Shown: in pieces, positions 26,127 through 33,325 of the stretch | How positions within the stretch are numbered: the stretch's first letter is position 1 | Layout of the letters: every line of letters begins with the position of its first letter | DNA from: CBDUZS01 sp965371785 | Lineage (GTDB): Bacteria > Fermentibacterota > Fermentibacteria > Fermentibacterales > JCC-6 | Assembly (NCBI GenBank): GCA_965371785.1 | Contig: CBDUZS010000005.1 | Coordinates: 1-64,000, forward strand | Direction: 5' to 3' | DNA length: 64,000 nucleotides | The notes under the pieces: model-generated | Database searches by the model: none | What the model was told of the DNA's origin: nothing | The model's input: only the letters and a program-made list of their open reading frames with translations | Position numbers and translations under genes: made by a program

Positions 26127-27455
26127 TCAGGTTCCAGCTTCCGGTCTTTCTCTGGACGGACCGGCAAGGATTGCAGCTCCGAGAGTCAGAAGTCGTTCCA
26201 CCAGGTTCTCGTAACCGCGTTCGATCTGGTGCACGTTTCTGATGAGGCTTGTTCCATTCGCGCAGAGGGCGGCAGTGAGCAATGCCATACCTGCCCTGAT
26301 ATCGGGGCTGGATACTTCGGTTCCCTGAAGTGCCGAAGGACCGGATACGACAACCCTGTGCGGATCGCATTGTATGATACTTGCGCCCATGGCAACGAGT
26401 TTGTCGACGAAGAAGAGCCTGCTCTCGAACATCTTCTCGAAGATAAGACTGGTTCCCTCGGCCTGTGTTGCCACAACGACTGCGGTGCTGGTCAGATCGG
26501 GTGAGAAGCCTGGCCAGGGAGAATCGTAGATGGTCGGGATCGATCCACCCCTGTCCGGTTGGACGTGAAGCGACGTACCGCCGTCGACTTCTACATCCCC
26601 GCCGTCACGGGTGATCGCAACCCCCAGTTTCGAAAGACCGTTCATTATCGGTTCGATAACGTTTGCGGGAACACCGTTAATCCTGACTCTTCCACCGCAG
26701 ACGGCTGCCAGGCCGATGAAACTGCCAGTCTCGATATGATCGGCTACGATTGTGTGCGATGCTGCTCCCAGCAGTTCCCCCTTGCCGCGTACGATGATAC
26801 GATTGGTTCCGCCTCCCTCGATGTCAGCACCCATCGCGATGAGCAGCGTGACCAGATCCTGTACATTGGGCTCGCAGGCGGCATTGTAGATAACCGTGTC
26901 ACCGCGGGCCACTGCAGCAGCCATCAGTGCGTTCTCGGTGGCTGTTACCGAAGGCTCGTCGAGAAGAATGCTGCATCCGGAGAGATGCGGGGCTCTGAAT
27001 TCTAGAAGTCCATTCGACAGGTCCACGGTTGCTCCCATTTGCTCGAGAGCGAGAAAGTGCGTGTCAAGTCTCCGTCGTCCGATGACGTCGCCGCCGGGCG
27101 GAGGGAGCGAAATCCTGCCCGTTCTCGCGAGAAGCGGACCGGCAAGGAGAATCGAAGCCCTGATGGTCCTGCACATATCCTTATCGAGCTTGAGAGGGTC
27201 GACCTCGGCAGCGGTAATACTGACGCAACCCCTGCCATGGTGTTCGACGGTTGCTCCCACCGTTTCGAGCAATGTCAGCATGGCTCTGACATCACGTATT
27301 GCAGGCAGGTTACTCAGCTTGACGGTTCTGTCCGTCAGGAGAGTTGCTGCTAGAATGGGAAGCGCAGCATTCTTACTGCCTGCAGGTGTCAGTTGACCCG
27401 ATAGTGGTCTGCCTCCTTCGACCAGGTAGCAGTCCCGGGGAATCGGTCTCGTCAT
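26127..27455 (-). CDS. murA: UDP-N-acetylglucosamine 1-carboxyvinyltransferase, Asp-type active site
   Basis: 442 residues; transfers enolpyruvate from PEP to UDP-GlcNAc, the first committed step of peptidoglycan synthesis. Family motifs: GSKNAALPILAA near 26-37, the substrate loop PPPGGDVIGRRRLDTH, and DIRAGMALLTAAL near the C-terminus. In the loop, the residue that is Cys115 in E. coli is D123 here; Asp at this place is established to keep activity and prevent fosfomycin alkylation (Mycobacterium, Chlamydia, Borrelia). It overlaps the exonuclease gene by four bases (ATGA), so they are probably coupled. Confidence 0.96.
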   Translation of the reverse strand: MTRPIPRDCYLVEGGRPLSGQLTPAGSKNAALPILAATLLTDRTVKLSNLPAIRDVRAMLTLLETVGATVEHHGRGCVSITAAEVDPLKLDKDMCRTIRASILLAGPLLARTGRISLPPPGGDVIGRRRLDTHFLALEQMGATVDLSNGLLEFRAPHLSGCSILLDEPSVTATENALMAAAVARGDTVIYNAACEPNVQDLVTLLIAMGADIEGGGTNRIIVRGKGELLGAASHTIVADHIETGSFIGLAAVCGGRVRINGVPANVIEPIMNGLSKLGVAITRDGGDVEVDGGTSLHVQPDRGGSIPTIYDSPWPGFSPDLTSTAVVVATQAEGTSLIFEKMFESRLFFVDKLVAMGASIIQCDPHRVVVSGPSALQGTEVSSPDIRAGMALLTAALCANGTSLIRNVHQIERGYENLVERLLTLGAAILAGPSRERPEAGT

Positions 27456-28249
27456 CCCTGTCTCCTCTTACCGCTCTTCTTGAGAAGCGTATGGTACAGG
27501 TCAGGATGTTCTTCGGGGATCCATGACTGCCTGAGGAGCCATTTGACGTAGTCCCCATCCTGCGCAACCACATCCTCGACCAGGCTTCCCCTGTACTTGC
27601 CGAAGGAGAAAGTAACAACATCGATGGGAGAGCGAACGAATGATGCGAGCTCGGACCAGTTGGTGCATCCCTGCAGTCCTCCTGACAGGGCTGACTCGAG
27701 CAGTGCTCTTACCAGGCTGGTGTCGAAGAGTGCCCTGTGTGCGTCGCCCCCGATATCGCTGTCCAGATCGAATCTGTACCTGAGAACCTGCAGAGCATGT
27801 GAGGGTATCTCAGGCCAGACATGCCTTGCGAGACGGAGAGTATCAATCTCCATCTCAGCGGAGAAGCGATTGAAGACATCCGGCATCTGACGTTTCAGAA
27901 TCGTGAGGTCGTAAGGCAGGTTGTGTGCGCTGATGTAGTCCGCCCGACATGCCAGAGAGGAAATGATTTCCTCGAGGTCGGGAAGAGGAGGAGCATCCTT
28001 TAACATTCCGTTGGTGATGTGATGCACGGCAGATGCTTCGGGCGGAATCTGAGATGATGGTCTGACCAGTGCAGAGAAATCGGTCGAATTCTCACTGACT
28101 CTGGTGAATCCATCATACCGCGTTAGAATGATGGCTATTTCACAGATTTCAGCTGATTCCGGATCGATTCCGGTAGTTTCGGTATCAACGAAGAGAATTG
28201 TAGTCTGTTCGTCGTTTTCTGATGAAAAGAGATCTGGTTCAGGTATCAT
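27452..28249 (-). CDS. DnaQ-type 3'-5' exonuclease with C-terminal QSregVF_b/DUF3820-like domain
   Basis: 265 residues. The DEDDh exonuclease fold is complete: VDTETTGIDP (DxE), SAHNLPYDLTIL, and the last HxAxxD-type GGDAHRALFDTSL. After about residue 215 comes FGKYRGSLVEDVVAQDGDYVKWLL, a short domain found in some DnaQ-like and putative virulence-regulator proteins. It could process DNA or RNA ends; the substrate is not evident. It is the first gene of a minus-strand unit leading into murA. Confidence 0.88.
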   Translation of the reverse strand: MIPEPDLFSSENDEQTTILFVDTETTGIDPESAEICEIAIILTRYDGFTRVSENSTDFSALVRPSSQIPPEASAVHHITNGMLKDAPPLPDLEEIISSLACRADYISAHNLPYDLTILKRQMPDVFNRFSAEMEIDTLRLARHVWPEIPSHALQVLRYRFDLDSDIGGDAHRALFDTSLVRALLESALSGGLQGCTNWSELASFVRSPIDVVTFSFGKYRGSLVEDVVAQDGDYVKWLLRQSWIPEEHPDLYHTLLKKSGKRRQG

Positions 28250-28295
28250 GTTTGCTAATCTAATCCCGGTTTCACCGCATGCAAACCCACTTTTT

Positions 28296-28325
28296 TTGAC
28301 AATCGTAGGGGGAATTTGTTAACGT
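28296..28325 (+). promoter_or_regulatory. Candidate promoter for the 28395 lipoprotein gene
   Basis: Perfect TTGACA at 28296-28301 after a T-run, with TAACGT at 28320-28325, 18 bases apart. The -10 is weak but keeps the key T, A and final T. It lies in the divergent gap between the exonuclease and the lipoprotein gene. Confidence 0.45.
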
Positions 28326-28394
28326 ATTGAAAAGAAAGCTGTTTCTGGAATATGAAGTCGGAGATGAACTCTCTGAAATGACTGGAGGATGGAA

Positions 28395-30065
28395 ATGAAG
28401 AAGATCACGATCAGCCTGGTACTCGCTTTCCTCATGCTGCCGGCGTGCGGCGTAGAATCGGGAGGTCCTCCTGCCGATGCGTTTATGGTCATGCCGGATG
28501 ATGCAATGATGGCGTTTGCCATTGTCGATCCCATTGCACTCATATCCAACGTAGATGGATACATCGAGGAAGGAATGCCTGCTCTAGGGTCATGTTTCAT
28601 TGAGAATACTCTGTGCAGTCAGCTTTCCGTTGATGACCTCGAGGCTCTGATGATGCAGTGGGGGCTCGATCCGAACGGAACCATTCTCTTCTTCATGCAA
28701 GCCATGGCTCCAGCAACGATGGGTTTTGCCGCGAATACGGTTGACTCCGAGGCCTTCTTCACACACATGTCTGACCTGGGGCTTACCTTCACCGATGCAG
28801 ACCCCCTTGATAACATCGATGTGAAAAGCACGACTATTCCAACGGGGAACCTGTACTTTGCAGAACATCGCAGCGTTCTTCTGGCTGCCGGTTCACGGGG
28901 TATCCTGTCCTCCATGATAGAGCGGCTTGATTCGGGAGCGAACCCCTCGGGCGTCCAGGAGTTAGCGCCTGGAACACTCTGGAGCAGTATGGAACTCTCC
29001 GTCATGGGCCCCATGGCTGCTGCCCAGCTGGCAATGGCACGCCCACAGATCATTGCCGAAATGACCGCGGAGGGTCCTGATAACGAAATGGGTGTCAGGA
29101 TGATCGGTCTCTACTTCGATGCGATCTCGGTTTTCCTCAACCAGACGGAAACCGTAGAGACCTCCCTGGTATTCGGTCCCGGGGACATCGAGGGTATGGC
29201 GTACATCACATTTACACCCGGTTCCGACCTGGCGGCTCTCATAAGCTCACCCGTGGAAGTAGTCGATCTTACAGGTCTCATTCCAGCAGGCGATGTCGCC
29301 ATGGTAAGGGTATCGGTTCCCCCGGAGCTGACAAAAGCGATTCTGAGTGCCCTTTCCGATGCCACGGGTGTTGACTTCCCGGAGGAGTCGCTCACCTTTT
29401 ATGCCGATTACAGCAGAAACTCGGCCATGTCGATAATGCTGGACGACGCTGGTTCGTTCATGCATCTTGTTGCGGTGTATCAGCTCCCCGAAGGTGCCGG
29501 TCTCGAAGAGGTCAGGTCCTTTTACGAGTTACAGCTCGATTTTACGACCGGCATCATGGGTGAATCCGCTGGAATGGTCGATTTTGAGCTCGTCGACACA
29601 GTGTACAATGACCGGACCTACCTTCTGTTCGACATGAACCTTGATTTCTCGAGTATGGAGATCGAGGGAGCAGACATCCCCGAAACAGGTTTTCCTGAGG
29701 ATATGTCCTTTACAACCTGGATCACCGTTGACGGGGAACTCCTCTTCATCGAGATGGCTGATCAGCCAATCGTTCTTGATGAGATTCTCTCGGGCACACT
29801 CGAACGCCCGACAGCCGATTCTGCCCCCGTCTTCGCAGACGCAGGCTCCGCAGACTTCGTTATGGCGTTCAACCTCAATGCGTACATCAGGATGATCATG
29901 GTGTTTGCCGGTGAAGAGATCGATATCTCTACACTGCCTGAGACTCCCGTATGGCTGAACTGCTGGGCAATCATCGATGCTGACGAGGCAATGATCATCA
30001 AGCACGGAAGCGTCTCCGGTGCGGATCTGGTGTCACTGATCGGCAGCTTTGCGATGATGTTCTGA
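28395..30065 (+). CDS. Large lipoprotein of unknown function
   Basis: 556 residues from ATG 28395 (TGGAGGA six bases upstream); another ATG two codons earlier is too close to it. A lipoprotein signal (LMLPAC, Cys about 18) is followed by a long soluble domain with repeated DUF3352-like themes: an N-terminal block starting PDDAMMAFAIVDPIAL and a similar arrangement later (ADFVMAFNLNAYIRMIM). It is unusually Met-rich. I do not recognise a defined family. It sits alone between two minus-strand units with its own promoter and terminator. Confidence 0.75.
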   Translation: MKKITISLVLAFLMLPACGVESGGPPADAFMVMPDDAMMAFAIVDPIALISNVDGYIEEGMPALGSCFIENTLCSQLSVDDLEALMMQWGLDPNGTILFFMQAMAPATMGFAANTVDSEAFFTHMSDLGLTFTDADPLDNIDVKSTTIPTGNLYFAEHRSVLLAAGSRGILSSMIERLDSGANPSGVQELAPGTLWSSMELSVMGPMAAAQLAMARPQIIAEMTAEGPDNEMGVRMIGLYFDAISVFLNQTETVETSLVFGPGDIEGMAYITFTPGSDLAALISSPVEVVDLTGLIPAGDVAMVRVSVPPELTKAILSALSDATGVDFPEESLTFYADYSRNSAMSIMLDDAGSFMHLVAVYQLPEGAGLEEVRSFYELQLDFTTGIMGESAGMVDFELVDTVYNDRTYLLFDMNLDFSSMEIEGADIPETGFPEDMSFTTWITVDGELLFIEMADQPIVLDEILSGTLERPTADSAPVFADAGSADFVMAFNLNAYIRMIMVFAGEEIDISTLPETPVWLNCWAIIDADEAMIIKHGSVSGADLVSLIGSFAMMF

Positions 30066-30096
30066 TCCTGCAATCGTTGAAGCCGGGACGGGTTTT

Positions 30097-30126
30097 AGCC
30101 CCTGGAGTGGCTACTCCGGGGGCTTT
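30097..30126 (+). terminator. Hairpin terminator between converging lipoprotein gene and pth
   Basis: Twelve-pair stem AGCCCCTGGAGT / ACTCCGGGGGCT (one wobble) with loop GGCT, then TTT. The stop codon of pth (30111-30113) lies in the stem, so it may serve both strands. Confidence 0.7.
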
Positions 30127-30683
30127 CCGTTGTACACAGCCTGAGCTGCTTCGAGGCCACTGCGGATGCACATAAGCACGCAATCTGCAGCCCTGTGAGC
30201 CATGAGAGAAGCTTCTTCCTCGAGATTTTTCCGAATCGGTTCAAGGACGAAGTCTGCAAGATCTTCACCCTCCGGAGCCGGGCCCACCCCTAATCTCAAT
30301 CGCTTGAATTCCTGAGTGGCCAGGCGCTCGATAACGTCGCGGAGTCCGTTGTGTCCCCCATCCGAACCGCACGCCCGCAGCCTGAGGGCTCCAAGAGGCA
30401 GGTTTGTATCATCACATACCACGAGCAGTTCACTGTCCGAGTAGCCTCTCAGTTCGAGGAACGACCTTACGGCAGAACCACTGCGGTTCATGAACGATTC
30501 CGGCTTGATGAGGTCCAGATCCTGTTCAAGCAAGGCAGCACTGAACAGACCGGCATTCGAAAAGGAAACGCCGGCTTCCCGGGCGAGGATATCCGCAACC
30601 CAGAAACCGGCGTTGTGTCTTGTCATACGGTACTTCGCGCCGGGATTTCCGAGACATGCAACAAGCCTTATCCCGCCGTCCAA
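30111..30683 (-). CDS. pth: Peptidyl-tRNA hydrolase
   Basis: 190 residues; releases peptides from prematurely dropped peptidyl-tRNA. Catalytic H23 is in MTRHNAGFW, with the conserved LGNPG near residue 11, PESFMNRSG, CDDTNLPLG and GGHNGLRD. Start is TTG, since no ATG or GTG exists before the conserved LVACLGNPG; GAGGAG lies about 11 bases upstream, partly in the end of rplY. It follows rplY by five bases, the usual rplY-pth order. Confidence 0.95.
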   Translation of the reverse strand: MDGGIRLVACLGNPGAKYRMTRHNAGFWVADILAREAGVSFSNAGLFSAALLEQDLDLIKPESFMNRSGSAVRSFLELRGYSDSELLVVCDDTNLPLGALRLRACGSDGGHNGLRDVIERLATQEFKRLRLGVGPAPEGEDLADFVLEPIRKNLEEEASLMAHRAADCVLMCIRSGLEAAQAVYNGKPPE

Positions 30684-30688
30684 ATCTG

Positions 30689-31357
30689 TTACCGCTCCTC
30701 GCTTTCAGAGGGCTTTTCGTCAGTTTCTTCGGTTGATTCCTCATCCGCCAGGGCTTCTTCACCCTCGAGAAGTTCTTCTTCCTCTTCGGGTGTCTCGACC
30801 ACAAGAACCGTGGGAGCAACGACCGTAGCGACGACAAGCTCATCCTGCAAGCTGGTAGTGATTCCGTCGGGGAAAACGATATCCGAGATATGAAGTGAGT
30901 CTCCGATACTCAGAGAACCGACGTCCACGTTGATCGCCTGCGGGATGTCCTTGGCTTTTACAGTGATCAATAACTCGTGCAGTATGTGCTCGAGTACTCC
31001 TCCCTCGACAACGCCCACCGGCGTGTTCTCGGTATGAACATGGACCATGACGCTTACAATCTGATCTGCGGAAACCCTCAGGAAATCGATGTGAAGCGGC
31101 TTATCCGAAATAGGGTCCCATTGAATATCCTTCACAATGACGGCAGTTTTCTTGCCATCGTCATAGACCAGATCAAAAAGACCGGATGCAATCGAGTAAC
31201 CGAACTTTGTCATGTACTCATACTCATCGAGTTCGATTTGCAGGTAATCAGCGCTTTTCCCGTAGACAACTCCCGGGACCTTCCCCGTTCGGCGCAGTCT
31301 CCGGGCTTTTCTCGAACCTGAAGTTGATCGGTGTTTTACATTTAGTTCTACTGACAT
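30689..31357 (-). CDS. rplY: 50S ribosomal protein L25/CTC family, long form
   Basis: 222 residues with the N-terminal L25 domain (RRTGKVPGVVYGKSADYLQI, IQWDPISDKPLHIDF) that binds 5S rRNA, followed by the TL5/CTC-type C-terminal beta domain (VEGGVLEHILHELLITVKAK, ALDIGDSLHISD-like SIGDSLHISDI). The final 35 residues are almost all Glu, Asp, Ser and Thr. It sits between tRNA-Gln and pth. Confidence 0.95.
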   Translation of the reverse strand: MSVELNVKHRSTSGSRKARRLRRTGKVPGVVYGKSADYLQIELDEYEYMTKFGYSIASGLFDLVYDDGKKTAVIVKDIQWDPISDKPLHIDFLRVSADQIVSVMVHVHTENTPVGVVEGGVLEHILHELLITVKAKDIPQAINVDVGSLSIGDSLHISDIVFPDGITTSLQDELVVATVVAPTVLVVETPEEEEELLEGEEALADEESTEETDEKPSESEER

Positions 31358-31379
31358 TTACTACGTCCTTTCCTGGTTC

Positions 31380-31455
31380 TGGCTGGGGCGGGAGGATTCG
31401 AACCTCCAAATGCAGGAACCAAAATCCTGTGTCTTACCAGTTTGACTACGCCCCA
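31380..31455 (-). tRNA. tRNA-Gln (UUG), CCA encoded
   Basis: 76 bases. Acceptor TGGGGCG pairs with CGCCCCA, the anticodon stem CAGGA/TCCTG encloses TTTTGGT giving anticodon TTG, the T-arm is GGAGG TTCGAAT CCTCC, and G-CCA is genomically encoded. U1-A72 is typical of bacterial tRNA-Gln. Its first ten bases overlap the end of ispE; the ispE stop TAG forms tRNA positions 8-10. Confidence 0.96.
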
Positions 31456-32321
31456 TCACAGGATGTCGATCTGCTCACGAAAGATCTGACCCCGATTGGC
31501 GGATTCGCCGAGAACTCGCAGGCTTCCCTCTCCGAACGGAAGAGTACGTACAAGGCCGGTCCGGAGCCGGAAAGCCCCCAGCTATCGAAAGAATCGTCTA
31601 GCTGACCGGCAATGTCTGCGATATCCGGGTAGCTCTCGCAAAGCACTGGCAGGAAGTCATTCCACAAATCCAGCGGGAAAGGTTTACCCTCGTGCCAGGT
31701 TCTCACCGAGCCTGAACAATGCTCTTTTCGGGTATCTTCTGTCAAGGAAAGTACGGTGTTGTCCCACTGGCTGTAAGCCCATGGTGTGGAAATAGAAATA
31801 GGCGGATGTAGTATCACTGCCCAGAAAGGGGGGCAGGAGATGCGCTTTGTCCTCTCTCCCCTTCCCTCTACGAGCGCTGCTCCTCTCTCCAGAAAGAAAG
31901 GGACATCACTTCCCAGTTTCACAGCGAGGGGCGGCAGCTCGATCTCAGGGAGTTCCAACAGACTGGCAAGACCTTTGAGAACTGCAGCTGCATCGCTGCT
32001 CCCGCCGCCCAGCCCGGCAGCTGAGGGGATGTTCTTCTCGAGGTCAATGCTGACATCCTGTTCTGCTGCGGCTGCTTCGATGAAAACCTGCGCAGCTCTC
32101 CAGGCCAGATTCCGGGAATCTGCTGGAATCGAATCACCGGAGACGCTGAGATCTATGCGTCCGGTTCCAGGACGTACGTGAATCCCGATCCTGTCGGACA
32201 GCGAGATGGAGTGGAAAATGCTCGATATATCGTGGAAACCGTCGCTCCTCTTGCCCAGTATCCTGAGTCCCAGGTTGAGTTTCGCATTTGCTTCGACAGT
32301 GATGTGCCTGGCCCGCATCAT
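31446..32321 (-). CDS. ispE: 4-diphosphocytidyl-2-C-methyl-D-erythritol kinase
   Basis: 291 residues; phosphorylates CDP-methylerythritol in the MEP isoprenoid pathway. GHMP-kinase features: N-terminal ANAKLNLGLRILGKRSDGFH, the ATP loop IPSAAGLGGGSSDAAAV, and C-terminal WGLSGSGPALYVLF. It starts with two ATG codons, overlapping the prenyltransferase stop by four bases. Its last codons and stop lie inside the tRNA-Gln gene, so cleavage by RNase P at the tRNA 5' end would remove the stop from the mRNA. Confidence 0.95.
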   Translation of the reverse strand: MMRARHITVEANAKLNLGLRILGKRSDGFHDISSIFHSISLSDRIGIHVRPGTGRIDLSVSGDSIPADSRNLAWRAAQVFIEAAAAEQDVSIDLEKNIPSAAGLGGGSSDAAAVLKGLASLLELPEIELPPLAVKLGSDVPFFLERGAALVEGRGERTKRISCPPFWAVILHPPISISTPWAYSQWDNTVLSLTEDTRKEHCSGSVRTWHEGKPFPLDLWNDFLPVLCESYPDIADIAGQLDDSFDSWGLSGSGPALYVLFRSEREACEFSANPPIGVRSFVSRSTSCDGA

Positions 32322-33259
32322 CCTGTTCCCGGGAAGAACCTGAGCACGAATGCAACGCAGACAAGCCAGAGAATAACGTTGAGGAGCAGCGGGCGATCCT
32401 TCAAGAGCATCCTGTCCGGACTGCCTCCCTGGCCCTTCTGATGGATCAGATAGAGGTATCTGAAAATGCCGTAAGCAACGAATGGTATGGTTATCCAGAG
32501 CCTGTCGGAAACCTGGCTCAGCGTTCTCTCGCTGACGGTGTAGATCGAATAGGCCATAAGGCTCACGGCGGTAGCGATTCCGATCATCTCGTCCAGGAGA
32601 TGTGGAGAATACTCATCAAGAGATCTTCTGTGTCCGCTGGCATCCTCTCCCAGAGAGACGACTTCGGATCGTCTCTTCGAGAATGCAAGAAATACTGCAA
32701 GGAAGAACGTGCAGACGATCAGCCATGGTGAAATGGTAACGCTGTACCCGGCATCCGATGCCACCGCTACGCCGGCGAGGGCTCTCAGAACAAAGCCCAT
32801 TGCAATGAGCAGACAATCCAGGATGACTACATGTTTTAGCCTTAGGGTGTATGCGATCTGCATTACGAAGTAGGCTGCGGCGACTACGGCGAAGTTCCTG
32901 CTCAGGAGTGCTGCAGTGCTCAGGACAACAACGACCAGGATACTCGCCGCAAGACCAGCCGTTCTGATGCCCAGCCGTCCCGAGGCAATCGGTCTGTTTC
33001 TCTTCTCGGGATGAAGCCTGTCCCTGTTTCGGTCTACTATATCGTTGAACAGATAGACGGATCCTGCAAGCAGGCAGAATCCCAGTGTCGCAGCAGCGGT
33101 CACGGCAAATGCATGCCAGGTCCAGATGCGGCCGAAGAGGAAAGCGGCAAAGACGAAGAGGTTCTTGGTCCAGGATCTGATTCTGAGTTCAGCAATAATA
33201 AGTGCAAGTGCTTTCATGCAGTCTATAATAGTCTTCTGCATCTTCAGGGAAAAGCTCAC
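32318..33259 (-). CDS. UbiA-family prenyltransferase, decaprenyl-phosphate phosphoribosyltransferase-like
   Basis: Up to 313 residues with about eight or nine membrane segments. The Asp-rich motif NDIVDRNRDRLHPEKRNRP and the second motif region YTLRLKHVVILD match the UbiA subgroup that adds 5-phosphoribose from PRPP to polyprenyl phosphate (Rv3806c-like), a first step toward decaprenyl-phospho-arabinose. Starts are possible at GTG 33259, ATG 33241 or about 33214 (MKALALIIAELRIRSWTKN); the last gives the family length but has no clear ribosome binding site. Substrate is inferred from motif similarity. Confidence 0.8.
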   Translation of the reverse strand: MSFSLKMQKTIIDCMKALALIIAELRIRSWTKNLFVFAAFLFGRIWTWHAFAVTAAATLGFCLLAGSVYLFNDIVDRNRDRLHPEKRNRPIASGRLGIRTAGLAASILVVVVLSTAALLSRNFAVVAAAYFVMQIAYTLRLKHVVILDCLLIAMGFVLRALAGVAVASDAGYSVTISPWLIVCTFFLAVFLAFSKRRSEVVSLGEDASGHRRSLDEYSPHLLDEMIGIATAVSLMAYSIYTVSERTLSQVSDRLWITIPFVAYGIFRYLYLIHQKGQGGSPDRMLLKDRPLLLNVILWLVCVAFVLRFFPGTG

Positions 33260-33325
33260 ACCTCGTAGCTTTCTCCATTGTCATTCAACTATATTATCCC
33301 TTCCGGTGCAAAGGGGTACAAATCG

